Of a DNA stretch of 64,000 nt, positions 42,709 through 51,202 are shown one piece after another. The stretch covers positions 62,001-126,000 of the forward strand of contig DATGHU010000032.1 of NCBI GenBank assembly GCA_035307765.1, given 5' to 3'. The position numbers and the translations under genes are program-made. The stretch's first letter is position 1. Each line of letters begins with the position of its first letter. The DNA is from a bacterium. Its GTDB lineage: Bacteria > Sysuimicrobiota > Sysuimicrobiia > Sysuimicrobiales > Segetimicrobiaceae. The notes under the pieces are model-generated. The model saw only the letters and a program-made list of their open reading frames with translations, did no database searches and was not told where the DNA came from.

Positions 42709-44186
42709 GGACCGACCCGGCCGCCACCCGACCCGCCGCCGGGGGTCTGGCCGCCCCTCGCCCCCCCGCGGACTTGGGCGATGATCACAGCATCGCCGGC
42801 GCGGAGGGTTCCCTTCGTGATCTCCACGTTCTGACCGTCGGAAAGGCCGATGACGACGGACACGGGGCTGGGCCGGCCATTGCGCAGCGCCCAGACGGTC
42901 ACCTGTGATCCGGGAGCGCCGGCGACCGGCGTCGCGGCGGGGGCGGCCCCGGACGGGGCGAACCCACCGCTGGGCGCCGCCGGGGGAGCGCCGGCCGCTC
43001 TGAGCGGACGATACAGCAGCGCGGCGAGCGGGACCGCGAGCACGTGGGTGCGCTTGGCGATATCGATCGTGATCTGCGCCGTCATCCCCGGCAACAGCCG
43101 CCCCGAGGAATCGTGCACGATCACCACCGCATCGTAGGTGACCACGTTCTGGACGACCGTGGGATTCACCCGCACCTGCTGCACGGTGCCGGCGAACACC
43201 ACGTTCGGGAACGCCGTGACGGAGATGTGCGCCGCTTCCCCATCGCGCACGTTGCCGACGTCTGCCTCGTCGACGGAGGTGTCCACCTGCATGTCCGTCA
43301 GATTGGTGGCCAGCGTGAAGAGGGTTGGGGTCTGAAAGGACGCCGCCACGGTCTGCCCCACGCTGACGTTCCGCGCCATCACCACCCCGTCGATCGGGCT
43401 GGTGATGATCGTCCGGGAAAGGTTGTACTGTGCCTGTTGCAGCTGCGCGGCTGAGGACGCGATCTGGTGCTGCGACGTCGCGGCCTGCGCCTGCGAGGTC
43501 GTCACCTGCGTCTGCGCGGTCCGCACCTGGCTCGCCGCCGCGTCGACCTGGGCCTGCGCGACGCCGACCGCGGCCTCGGCGGCACGCGTGTCTTCGGCGT
43601 TGGTCGCGGCCGCGGTGCGGTCCGTATCCATCTGGTTCTGGGGGATGAACCCCTGCTGGAGCAGCGACGCGTCGCGGCTCACGGTCAGGGCGGAGAGGGT
43701 GACCTGCGCCCGGGCCTTCGTCACGTTCGCCTGGGCGCTCCGGAGATTCGCCTGCGCTTGCCGGAGGTTCGCCGCCGCCGTCTGCACCGCGTCCCGGGCC
43801 TGCTGGATCGCGCTTTGCGTCGAGGCGGCGGTGGACTGTGCCGCCGCCAGGTTGGCGCTCGACTGCTCCATGGCCGCCTGGAATGTGGTCGGGTCGAGGG
43901 TCGCCAGTACCTCCCCCTTGGTGACCTTTGAGTTGTAGTCCACGTTGAGCGTGGCGATGGTCCCGGACACCTGGCTGCCGACCTGGACCTGCGTCACGGG
44001 GTTGACCGTGCCCGTCTCGTTGACCGTCGCCGCGATGTCCGCGTAGCCCACGGGGCGCGTGATGTAGCGCACGGTGGCGCGGCGGACGGTGAGGCGTTGG
44101 TACCCCCAGACCGCCCCGCCGATGAGCGCGATGATGACGATGGCGGTGAGGACCGCACGGCGGCCGCGTCCGGATGTGTGTGTCAT
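42705..44186 (-). CDS. MacA-like membrane fusion protein
   Basis: Periplasmic adaptor of 493 residues. An N-terminal TM (about 10-28) is followed by lipoyl halves (VNPVTQVQVGSQVSGTIATL and ITSPIDGVVMARNVSVGQTV), a long Ala/Gln coiled coil (about 100-260), a beta-barrel domain and a membrane-proximal domain. A Pro/Ala-rich insert at about 400-440 is unusual. It bridges the MacB-type permease and the TolC-type channel. Start and stop both overlap neighbours by 4 nt. Confidence 0.92.
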   Translation of the reverse strand: MTHTSGRGRRAVLTAIVIIALIGGAVWGYQRLTVRRATVRYITRPVGYADIAATVNETGTVNPVTQVQVGSQVSGTIATLNVDYNSKVTKGEVLATLDPTTFQAAMEQSSANLAAAQSTAASTQSAIQQARDAVQTAAANLRQAQANLRSAQANVTKARAQVTLSALTVSRDASLLQQGFIPQNQMDTDRTAAATNAEDTRAAEAAVGVAQAQVDAAASQVRTAQTQVTTSQAQAATSQHQIASSAAQLQQAQYNLSRTIITSPIDGVVMARNVSVGQTVAASFQTPTLFTLATNLTDMQVDTSVDEADVGNVRDGEAAHISVTAFPNVVFAGTVQQVRVNPTVVQNVVTYDAVVIVHDSSGRLLPGMTAQITIDIAKRTHVLAVPLAALLYRPLRAAGAPPAAPSGGFAPSGAAPAATPVAGAPGSQVTVWALRNGRPSPVSVVIGLSDGQNVEITKGTLRAGDAVIIAQVRGGARGGQTPGGGSGGGRVGP

Positions 44187-45547
44187 TGACTGCCTCCTAG
44201 GGTGCTGCCCTGAATCGGCATCCCCACCGCGTGCTGCAGGGTCGCCAGCGCGGTCTGGTACGTATACTGGGCGGTGACGGCATTGACGTCGGCCTGCGCC
44301 GCCGTCGCCCGCGCCGTGATCACCTCGACGATCGTCCCGACCCCTGTGCGGTAGCGGCCCTCGGCAACGCGCAGCGCCTCATCGGCCGCGTCCCGCGCCA
44401 CCTGCGTGGCCGTCACTGCCGCGCTGTCCTGCACGGCGGCCAAATACGATTGGTAGGCGTCCTGCCGGACCGACAGGCGGGCCGCGGTGAGCTGTGCCTG
44501 GGCGCTGAGCAGGGTGGCCTCCGCCCCAGCGATTTCGGCCTTGCCTTTGCCCGCGTCATACAGCGGCAGGCTCACGGTGGCCGTCACGCCGTAGGACGTC
44601 GAGTTATTGAGCACCGGGCTCGTGCTGAACGGCGTGTAGGTTGCGCCTACCCCGACGTCCACCTGGGGACCCGCGGACACGTGCGCCAGATCCAGGGCGG
44701 CTTGATTGGACGCGACGGCCGCCTGCGCCTTGGCCACCTCCGGGCGGTTCGCCTCGGCCGAAGTCATCACCGCGTCGGCCGACACCGTCACCGCCAGCGG
44801 CGGGGGCGGCGGGGGCTGCACCTCGACCGGCGTGGCCGCGTCCATGCCGATCGCCCCCTGGAGGCCGGCTTTCGAGGTGGCGATCTGGGAGCGCGCCTGC
44901 AGGAGGTTCACCTGCGCCTGCGCCACCTGCGCCTGCACCTGGATCACGTCGGACTGCGCGGCGACCCCAGCCCGGACCTGGGCCTGGGAGAGCGCGAGTT
45001 GAGCCTGCGCCTGCGCGAGCAGCGCCTCCTGGACCGTGGTGAGCTGTTCCGCCTGCAACACGCTGAAGAAGGCCGTGGCCACCGACAGCGCGGTATCTTG
45101 CGTCGTCTGGCGCAGCGCGGCTTCGGCGGAGGACAGCGCGGCGCGGGCGGTCTCCACGGCCGCCCGCGTGCGGCCGCCGTCGTACAGCGGCAGGTTGGCG
45201 GTGAGGGAGACCGACCCGGTCCCGCTGAGATTCCCCGGAGCCGACGACGACCCCGACGCAAATGTTCCCCCGGTCGCGCTCCCGTATGTCCCCGTGCCGT
45301 CCGCCGACACCGTGGGCGCAAACCCTGCCTGGGCGACCACGATGCCCTGCTGGGCCGCCGCGACCGCCTGCTGCGCCGCCGTCACCTGGGGGTTGCGCGT
45401 CAAGGCCTCCTGCAGGGCCTGCGCCAGCGTGAGCCCCGACGTTGCAGGCGAACCCGGCTGGGCGGCCAGTCCAGCCTGTGGGCCGAGCGCCAAGCACGCG
45501 CCCAACGCGACGACTCCTATGATCGATACAACGGATCGCTGGGTCAT
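44183..45547 (-). CDS. TolC-family outer-membrane efflux channel
   Basis: Outer-membrane efflux protein of 454 residues with a signal peptide (about 1-29). Two repeats of the TolC/OEP domain are visible: ALTRNPQVTAAQQAVAAAQQ and AEANRPEVAKAQAAVASNQA, plus the beta-strand SLPLYDAGKGKAEI and LPLYDGGRTRAAV regions. Its presence shows that the organism has an outer membrane. It lies between the histidine kinase and the fusion protein genes with 4-nt overlaps on both sides. Confidence 0.92.
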   Translation of the reverse strand: MTQRSVVSIIGVVALGACLALGPQAGLAAQPGSPATSGLTLAQALQEALTRNPQVTAAQQAVAAAQQGIVVAQAGFAPTVSADGTGTYGSATGGTFASGSSSAPGNLSGTGSVSLTANLPLYDGGRTRAAVETARAALSSAEAALRQTTQDTALSVATAFFSVLQAEQLTTVQEALLAQAQAQLALSQAQVRAGVAAQSDVIQVQAQVAQAQVNLLQARSQIATSKAGLQGAIGMDAATPVEVQPPPPPPLAVTVSADAVMTSAEANRPEVAKAQAAVASNQAALDLAHVSAGPQVDVGVGATYTPFSTSPVLNNSTSYGVTATVSLPLYDAGKGKAEIAGAEATLLSAQAQLTAARLSVRQDAYQSYLAAVQDSAAVTATQVARDAADEALRVAEGRYRTGVGTIVEVITARATAAQADVNAVTAQYTYQTALATLQHAVGMPIQGSTLGGSQ

Positions 45548-46698
45548 GACCCCTCCTGAGCGTGTTTGGGGAGCGTCACCGTGAAGACGCTGCCGGTCCC
45601 CGGCGCGCTCTCCACTCCGACCTGCCCGCCGTGCGCTTCGACGAGCGACTTCACGATCGCCAAACCCATCCCGGTACCCCCACTGGTTCGGGTGCGCGAT
45701 TCATCCGCCCGATAGAAGTGATCGAAGATATGCGCGAGGTCCTCGGCGCGGATCCCGCTGCCGGTGTCGGAGACCACCAGGTGAATTCCTTCCCCGTTGC
45801 CGTCCCGCAGCCCGATGCGCACCTCCCCACCCGCCGGGGTATGGCGCAGCGCGTTTTCCACCAGGTTCTGCACCACCTGCCGCAGGCGGTCGGGGTCGGC
45901 CTGGATCTCCGGCAGGGGTCCCGGCACCTCAATCCGCAGGGCGATGGTCCGCTCGTCGGCGAGCGGCGCGAGGGCTTCCACGGTTTCCCGCACCACCCCG
46001 CCGACGTCGGTCGTCCGGCGGTGCAGCTCCAGCTGGCCCGCCTGGGCCAGCGATAGATCGCGCAGATCCGTGATGAGGCGTTTGAGCAGCACCGCCTGGC
46101 TGTGCAGACCCGCGATCCGCTCGGGGGTCGGCTCGATGACATGGTCCAGCATCCCTTCGAGCGTCCCCTGAATCACCGAGAGCGGCGTGCGCAGCTCATG
46201 GGCGATCCCGGCGAAAAGGCGCCGGCGCTGTGTCTCCTGCTCGGCGAGTTGAGAGGCCATCCGGTTGAACGCATGGCCCAACTCCGCGAGCTCGTCCCGG
46301 CCGGTCACCGGCACGAGCGGCGGAACCCCGCCCCCCGCGATGACCCGGGTCGCCTGCGTCAAGATGACCACCGGCTTCACGATGCGGCTGCCCAGCCACA
46401 GCGCCACCAGGACGCCCACCCCGGAGGCCACGAGCGTGCCGCCCCAGATCGCGTTTCGGAAGCGGCTCTCGAACAGGATCTCCCGCGGCCCGAATGGCCG
46501 CCGTGGGCCCGAGGCGGGCTCCGGCGACACGGCCGCGCCTCCCGCCGCGGAGAGGCCGCGGCCGCGCTCCTGGTCCCGCTCGACGTACTGCCGGAAGATC
46601 AACCGGGCCTGGTAGCTGGCAAAGGTGGCGGTCAGCACGGTCGTGAGCAGCGCCGTTCCAATGAACGCCGCGCTGAGTCTCGCCCTCACGCTACGCAT
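45544..46698 (-). CDS. Sensor histidine kinase
   Basis: Membrane histidine kinase of 384 residues. TM1 (about 9-27) and TM2 (about 85-103) flank a short extracytoplasmic loop of about 55 residues. A HAMP domain (about 104-158), the phospho-acceptor His167 in FAGIAHELRTPL, the N box NLVENALRHTP, and G boxes SDTGSGI and GGTGMGLAI follow. It is the partner of the upstream response regulator (8-nt overlap). The short loop suggests that it senses a membrane or envelope stress rather than a large ligand. Confidence 0.94.
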   Translation of the reverse strand: MRSVRARLSAAFIGTALLTTVLTATFASYQARLIFRQYVERDQERGRGLSAAGGAAVSPEPASGPRRPFGPREILFESRFRNAIWGGTLVASGVGVLVALWLGSRIVKPVVILTQATRVIAGGGVPPLVPVTGRDELAELGHAFNRMASQLAEQETQRRRLFAGIAHELRTPLSVIQGTLEGMLDHVIEPTPERIAGLHSQAVLLKRLITDLRDLSLAQAGQLELHRRTTDVGGVVRETVEALAPLADERTIALRIEVPGPLPEIQADPDRLRQVVQNLVENALRHTPAGGEVRIGLRDGNGEGIHLVVSDTGSGIRAEDLAHIFDHFYRADESRTRTSGGTGMGLAIVKSLVEAHGGQVGVESAPGTGSVFTVTLPKHAQEGS

Positions 46699-47395
46699 GG
46701 CGATCGTTCACCATATGAAACTTGTACCCAACCCCGTACACCGTCAGGATATAGCAGGGGTTCTTGGGGTCGGGTTCCACCTTGCCCCGCAGGTTCTTAA
46801 TGTGCGCGTCCACCGTACGTTCATACCCCTCGAAGGCGTGCCCCTGGACCCGGTCGATCAGCTGCATCCGGGTGAAGACCTGGTTGGGATGGCCGGCCAG
46901 AATTTCGAGCAGCCGGAACTCCGTCGGGGTCAGGTCGACGCGCCGCCCCTCCAGGGTCACTTCGTGCGCGCGCAGGTCGATCACCAGGTCGCCGGCCCGC
47001 ACCACCTCGACCGTCTCCCGGCTGCCGCGGCGCAGTACCGCGCGCACCCGCGCAACGACCTCGCGCGGGCTGAAAGGCTTGGTGATGTAGTCGTCGGCGC
47101 CGAGCTCCAGCCCGAGGAGCTTATCGCTCTCCTCGTCGCGGGCGGTGAGCATGATGATCGGGGTCTGCCCGGTCTCGCGAAGCCGGCGGCAGACCTCCCG
47201 GCCGTCGAGCTTCGGGAGCATCAGATCCAGAACGATCAGGTCCGGCCGGAGGCGGGCACAGGCGGCCAGCGCCGCCTCGCCGTCGACCGCCTGATCGACG
47301 TCGAACCCATCCCGCTGCAGATACGAGCGCAGGAGGTCGACGATCTGTGGCTCATCATCAACGACAAGGATGCGCGGCATCGTGGCCTCAGGCAA
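46691..47395 (-). CDS. OmpR/PhoB family response regulator
   Basis: Response regulator of 234 residues. The receiver domain has Asp57 (LIVLDLMLPKLDG) as phospho-acceptor, and the ITKPFSPREV lysine is in place. A winged-helix DNA-binding domain follows (about 130-230: LTPTEFRLLEILAGHPNQ, VDAHIKNLRGKVE, VYGVGYKF). It overlaps both neighbours (SHOCT protein and kinase) by 8 nt. The direct repeats upstream of the operon are a likely binding site. Confidence 0.95.
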   Translation of the reverse strand: MPEATMPRILVVDDEPQIVDLLRSYLQRDGFDVDQAVDGEAALAACARLRPDLIVLDLMLPKLDGREVCRRLRETGQTPIIMLTARDEESDKLLGLELGADDYITKPFSPREVVARVRAVLRRGSRETVEVVRAGDLVIDLRAHEVTLEGRRVDLTPTEFRLLEILAGHPNQVFTRMQLIDRVQGHAFEGYERTVDAHIKNLRGKVEPDPKNPCYILTVYGVGYKFHMVNDRHA

Positions 47396-47702
47396 GCGTC
47401 CCCAGGCGCTTGAGGTACTCGTCCTCGGCGATCTCGCCCCGCGCGTACCGCTCGCGCAGGATCTGCCTCGCCCCGTCCGGACGCGACCACAGCGAGCGGG
47501 TCAGGAGCGCCCGCCAGACCAGCAGCAGCAGGCCGATCCCCAGCAGGCCGCGGAGCAGCAGGAACAGCCCGAACACCCCGGCGCGTGGCCCGAACGGATG
47601 CGGACCAAACGCATGCAGACGCGCCCCCTGGGCCAGCGCCGGAAGCGCGAGCCCCAAGACCAGGGCGCCCGCGAGCATCAACGGATGAAGCCGTCTACGC
47701 AT
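47388..47702 (-). CDS. Small membrane protein with C-terminal SHOCT domain
   Basis: First gene of the operon, 104 residues. A signal or TM segment (about 9-25) and a second TM (about 45-62, GVFGLFLLLRGLLGIGLLLL) precede a C-terminal SHOCT-like helix pair (ARQILRERYARGEIAEDEYL). ATG 47702 is chosen because GGAGG ends 8 nt upstream; ATG 47720 would fall upstream of the predicted transcript start. Such proteins often accompany two-component operons, possibly modulating the kinase. That role is inferred. Confidence 0.82.
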   Translation of the reverse strand: MRRRLHPLMLAGALVLGLALPALAQGARLHAFGPHPFGPRAGVFGLFLLLRGLLGIGLLLLVWRALLTRSLWSRPDGARQILRERYARGEIAEDEYLKRLGTLA

Positions 47703-47722
47703 CCCACCCACCTCCGTCATAT

Positions 47723-47728
47723 AATGTA
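47723..47728 (-). promoter_or_regulatory. -10 box of the efflux/two-component operon
   Basis: Minus-strand TACATT (47728-47723) lies 21 nt upstream of ATG 47702, leaving room for a short leader with GGAGG. The -35 position (GTAGGT) is poor, as expected for an activator-dependent promoter. TATATG (47723-47718) is an alternative. Confidence 0.45.
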
Positions 47729-47757
47729 CCCTCAGTATGGGCTCGACCTACGAAGAA

Positions 47758-47787
47758 GTTGTGAACCCGTAGTGAAGATGTGGTGAA
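47758..47787 (-). promoter_or_regulatory. Triple 11-bp-spaced repeats, likely response-regulator site
   Basis: On the plus strand GTTGTGAA (47758), GTAGTGAA (47769) and GTGGTGAA (47780) repeat at exactly 11-bp intervals; the minus-strand consensus is TTCACNAC. One-turn-spaced direct repeats are how OmpR/PhoB regulators bind, and the core TTCAC resembles the 11-bp PhoP repeat units of actinobacteria. The array lies about 30-60 bp upstream of the -10 of an operon that encodes an OmpR-type regulator. Confidence 0.7.
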
Positions 47788-47932
47788 TCGGCGGCGTCCG
47801 ACCCTCGCCCCCACTCCCACGCGGCCGAGGCGGCGCGAACCGGCAGACCGACCGCGCGGACGACCCGCGGCGCGACGGCAGGCCGGCTGGTTTCGTTGGG
47901 GGCCTGCCCCGCCGCGGACGAGCCCTCGCCCC

Positions 47933-49024
47933 TCACCGCGTCAGCGTCAACGTCGCGCGGGTCACCCGGCGCTGGTCCGAGTCCTCGAGCGCCTTGCCGA
48001 CGTCGCGGAGCGGGTACTCGGCGTCGAGGAGTGCCTCGAACGGATATCGTTCGCGGGTCGCGCCGAGAAAATCCAGGGCGCGCTTCAGGTACCACGGATG
48101 GTAGCGGATCACCGGAAGGATCTGCACGGCGCGGCGGGTGAGCGCGCCGGGGTCGAACGGCGTCATCTGGCCGGGGGAGATGTTCCCGACTTCCACCACC
48201 CGTCCGCCGGGGTGGACGAGGTGGATCGACTCGGCAAACGCCGCCGGAACGCCGGTGACTTCGACGGCCACGTCCGCCCCCGCCCCGCCGGTGAGGGCGG
48301 CAACCCGTTCCGCGCGGCGCTCGGGCGTTTCGTGCTCGCGGAGGTCGATCACCAGATCGGCCCCGAAGCGGTGGGCGAGCTCCAACCGCCTCGCCACACC
48401 GTCGATGACGATCGTATGCGCGCCGCGCGCTTTGGCGACCGCCAGCGCGCACAGCCCCAGGCCGCCCGCCCCCTGCACGACGACGTGTTCCCCGGATGTC
48501 ACCTTCGCCTGGTCGAGCGCGAACAGCAGCTCCGACAGCGCGCAGTTTGCGCTTGCGGCCGCCGCGTCGGGCACCCCGGCGGGGACGACATAAAAGTACT
48601 GGTCCGGGTGGATGTAGTAGTGCGTGCCGAAGGCCCCGTGGAAGTGCGGAGGGTCGTCGGCCGGTCGAGCCCAGTAGCGGTAGCAGTTGGTGCAGAGGTT
48701 GAACCGTCCGGCCTGACAAGCCGAACATTTGCGACAGGTGATAAAGTACGCGCAGGCCACCCGGTCGCCGGGGTGCACCGGAACCCCGGCAAAGTCCGTG
48801 TCGACCCCGCGGCCGAGCGCGAGCACGCGCCCCAGCATCTCGTGGCCCAGCACGCTGCCCATCTTGACCGTGGGATGATGCCCCCGCCAGATGTGGAGCT
48901 CAGAACCGCAGACGTTGGCGCGAGTCACCTCCAGGAGGATCTCGCCCGGGCCGGGGTCCGCGACCTCGTACTCCCGCAGTTCGGTTCGTCGTGGGGCGAC
49001 CAGGACCACCACCGTGCCGCGCAT
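47933..49024 (-). CDS. Zinc-dependent alcohol dehydrogenase (MDR family)
   Basis: Medium-chain dehydrogenase of 363 residues. The catalytic zinc cysteine is in RANVCGSELHIW with GHEMLG following. The structural zinc lobe is CRKCSACQAGRFNLC, here extended with a further Cys (TNC). The cofactor loop VVVQGAGGLGLCAL ends in an Asp-containing strand (VIDGVARR), favouring NAD. GAGGAGG precedes the ATG. It reads toward, but is separated by about 210 bp from, the efflux operon. Substrate unknown. Confidence 0.9.
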   Translation of the reverse strand: MRGTVVVLVAPRRTELREYEVADPGPGEILLEVTRANVCGSELHIWRGHHPTVKMGSVLGHEMLGRVLALGRGVDTDFAGVPVHPGDRVACAYFITCRKCSACQAGRFNLCTNCYRYWARPADDPPHFHGAFGTHYYIHPDQYFYVVPAGVPDAAAASANCALSELLFALDQAKVTSGEHVVVQGAGGLGLCALAVAKARGAHTIVIDGVARRLELAHRFGADLVIDLREHETPERRAERVAALTGGAGADVAVEVTGVPAAFAESIHLVHPGGRVVEVGNISPGQMTPFDPGALTRRAVQILPVIRYHPWYLKRALDFLGATRERYPFEALLDAEYPLRDVGKALEDSDQRRVTRATLTLTR

Positions 49025-49377
49025 CTCTCACCTCCTCGATGACGCAGATCGCTTCTCCGCTGCGGCCGCCACAGCCTCCCTCCGATCGCGTTCGGGGTGG
49101 AGGGAGAGGAGCGGATCACGGGAAATGAAACCATCGCCGGGATTCCCCCGCCGGGAGTTCGAGGCCGTGGGGGAATCGCCGGACCAAGATCGGGCACGAC
49201 CGGAAGAGGTGGACGATGCATCGGACGCGGGATCGCGGCTGGGCGGTGACGACCTCCTCCGGAGGGGTCGTGCCGACAGCGGACGCGAGCACCGGGAATG
49301 CCGACCGCAGCGATCCGGCGGGACACCGGGCCGCATCACACTCCCCTACCCGGCGCCGACCGCGCGCCGTCCCGTGG

Positions 49378-49965
49378 ATGACCGGAATCCCGTCCGGCCT
49401 GCTCGGCCTCGGCGTCGCGGCGCTGCTGGCCATGGCGGGGGCGATGACCCCAGCCCCGGCCGCGCAGGGGGATCCCGCGGCGAAAGCCGAGGTGCTCGCC
49501 GCATTTCACAAGCTGAATACGCTGTCCGGGTACCGGATGAAAGTGATCACCGCTGACGGAACGGCCCTAGAGGGAGAGATCGTCCCGCCGGACCGGGAGC
49601 ACTGGACGGGCCGGGGGGCTCAGCTGAGTGGGGAATGGATCCGCGTGGGCAGCGCTGTGCGCACGAGATTCATCATCGGCGGCGCCCCCGGCGGCTGGCA
49701 GTGCAATATCTCAGCTCCCTCGTTTCTTGCCGAGATCGACAAGCACAAGAACGAAGTCACGGCGCTGCGCAAACCCGACACCCTGATCGACGGGGTCCCC
49801 GTCCGCGTCTACACCGATGGGGCGGGGAGCACGCTCTATATCGGCGCTCAAACGGGGCTCCCCCGCCGGCTGGTTGCCGTAGACAGCCAAAGCGGCAAGG
49901 GCGACACGCTCGACTTCTTCGATTACGGGGCCAAGCTCAGCATCACCCTGCCGTCCTGCGCGTAG
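49378..49965 (+). CDS. Secreted protein, possibly LolA-like fold
   Basis: Exported protein of 195 residues. ATG 49378 opens directly onto a signal peptide (GLLGLGVAALLAMAGAM, cleavage near APAAQ). ATG 49216 has a better ribosome site (GAAGAGG) but would add 54 unstructured residues, so the start is not settled. Mature pieces such as KLNTLSGYRMKVIT, VRVYTDGAGSTLYIGAQTGL and GDTLDFFDYGAKLSITLP resemble LolA/LppX-like beta sheets, but I do not assign the family firmly. The 49025-49377 stretch otherwise shows nothing recognisable. Confidence 0.65.
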   Translation: MTGIPSGLLGLGVAALLAMAGAMTPAPAAQGDPAAKAEVLAAFHKLNTLSGYRMKVITADGTALEGEIVPPDREHWTGRGAQLSGEWIRVGSAVRTRFIIGGAPGGWQCNISAPSFLAEIDKHKNEVTALRKPDTLIDGVPVRVYTDGAGSTLYIGAQTGLPRRLVAVDSQSGKGDTLDFFDYGAKLSITLPSCA

Positions 49966-50077
49966 CCGGCGGGCCGCAGGCCCCGGGAAATCTCTCCGCA
50001 TAGCATTGTTACACGGGCATGAGATACAATAGGAAAGAGTTGGGGGATGAGATCACGCCCCAGGGGAGGCGTTCTCA

Positions 50078-50530
50078 ATGAGACTCGGAACATACCGGTT
50101 GGTCGTGTTGGCGGGGGCGGCAGCGGCGGTCGGCCTCGTGGCCGGCACCCCGTTTACCGCCCAGGCCCAGGCGATCACGTGCGCGCCAGGAACGACGGTT
50201 CTGTACCGGGCGGTTGGACCGCAGAGCGCCCCGATGCTGATCCCCGCACAGGTGCACGCCACCATCTGCTCGCAGAACGGCGCCGTGGTGTCGGTTATCC
50301 CGGGGTTCACGACCGTCGGCCCTGCCGGAGCGCCCATGATCATCCCGGTGAACATGCCGGTCAAAACCTGCGTTCCGACGACAACCGCCTCCGTGCCGGT
50401 GGTGGGCGGAGGGTTTACCGCCCCGGTCCAGCTGGTCCAGATCAGCCCCGGCGTGTTTGCGGTCAACCTGGCGACCCCCGCGGCGCCGGTCGTGGTGACG
50501 ACGTTCTCCACGGCGCTCACCTGCTTCTGA
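50078..50530 (+). CDS. Secreted Val/Pro-rich protein of unknown function
   Basis: Exported 150-residue protein with a signal peptide (about 1-31, ending TAQAQA). The mature chain is rich in Val, Pro, Thr and Ala, with few charged residues and four cysteines (first in ITCAPGTTVLY, last in the C-terminal ALTCF), probably disulfide-paired. AGGGGAGG lies before ATG 50078; a TACAAT at about 50023 could be its -10. It precedes the selenoprotein operon by 115 nt. No family recognised. Confidence 0.72.
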   Translation: MRLGTYRLVVLAGAAAAVGLVAGTPFTAQAQAITCAPGTTVLYRAVGPQSAPMLIPAQVHATICSQNGAVVSVIPGFTTVGPAGAPMIIPVNMPVKTCVPTTTASVPVVGGGFTAPVQLVQISPGVFAVNLATPAAPVVVTTFSTALTCF

Positions 50531-50645
50531 CCCCGGGAAGATCCCCGTTGGGAGGCCGGCCGCTCCCCATATTCCGGAGGCAAATTGCCGCCGCACGGCG
50601 GGCCGCCCTCCTCGCGCCACGAATGCCGAGCGGAGCACTTGGCCG

Positions 50646-51152
50646 ATGTCGACACGCGCGCATCTGATGCGCGGGCCCGCGCTCGCGATCGCGGCGGTGA
50701 CCGTGGCGGCGCTGCTCTCGGGCCCGGTCCAGGCGGGGGCCGCCCCGGCCCCCACCTTCACTCTCGAACGGCTGAACGGTCACTCGCTGAGCCTGGCCGA
50801 ATTCAAAGGCTCGCCAATCATCCTGCTGTTCTGGGCTCCCTGGTGACCCATCTGCAACGCCGACGCCCCCGGGTGGGAGCGTGTGTACGAAGCGTGGAAG
50901 CCGAGCGGCGTGAAGCTGATTGGTATCGGCCTGCTCGATAACAAGCAGGCCTGTCAGGCCTTTGCCCGACGGCACGGGTTGACCTTCCCCAACGTGTACG
51001 ATCCCGAGGGAAGGGTGGCACGATCGTTCGGATTCACGTACCAACCGTTCTGGGCGGTGATCGACAGGCACGGGGACCTGCTCAAGACCGGCTACGGGCC
51101 CCAGGACGAACGCGAGCTCGTATCGACCATCAAAGTCCTCGCCGGGAGGTAG
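50646..51152 (+). CDS. TlpA-like thioredoxin, selenoprotein (UGA = Sec67)
   Basis: Extracytoplasmic thioredoxin-fold protein of 168 residues when the in-frame TGA at 50844-50846 is read as selenocysteine. The signal peptide (about 1-32) is followed by the TlpA/ResA fold: FTLERLNGHSLSLAEFKG, then LLFWAPW-U-PIC. The UGA replaces exactly the first cysteine of the CxxC redox motif, giving Sec67-P-I-Cys70. The frame continues cleanly for 102 codons with the expected fold (KLIGIGLLD, FPNVYDPEGRVARSFGF, PFWAVIDRHG with the cis-Pro region, then a terminal helix). A SECIS-like hairpin follows the UGA. It is first in an apparent operon with ccdA and a DipZ-like redoxin. A nonsense mutation or sequencing error is the alternative, but the position makes it unlikely. 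Confidence 0.85.
50863..50882 (+). other. Bacterial SECIS-like hairpin
   Basis: Bases 50863-50870 pair with 50875-50882 (eight positions, one C-A mismatch), closing a GGGT loop at 50871-50874. The loop begins with guanines and starts 24 nt after the UGA at 50844-50846. These features match the published bacterial SECIS rules (apical loop 16-37 nt from the UGA, G among the first loop bases). Structure is by eye, not by folding software. Confidence 0.65.
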
Positions 51153-51202
51153 GACCGCGGGAGGTCGGAGGTTCCGGGCACCGCCCACGCGGTGGAGACG
51201 AG

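Noticed and set aside
47720-47725. Plus-strand TATAAT
   Set aside because: No rightward gene lies downstream; it is the reverse face of the leftward operon's promoter region.
50646-50846. A truncated thioredoxin pseudogene followed by a separate short gene starting at 50883
   Set aside because: Both pieces are in one frame, the TGA falls precisely on a catalytic cysteine position, and the downstream part is intact; selenocysteine explains it better than decay.
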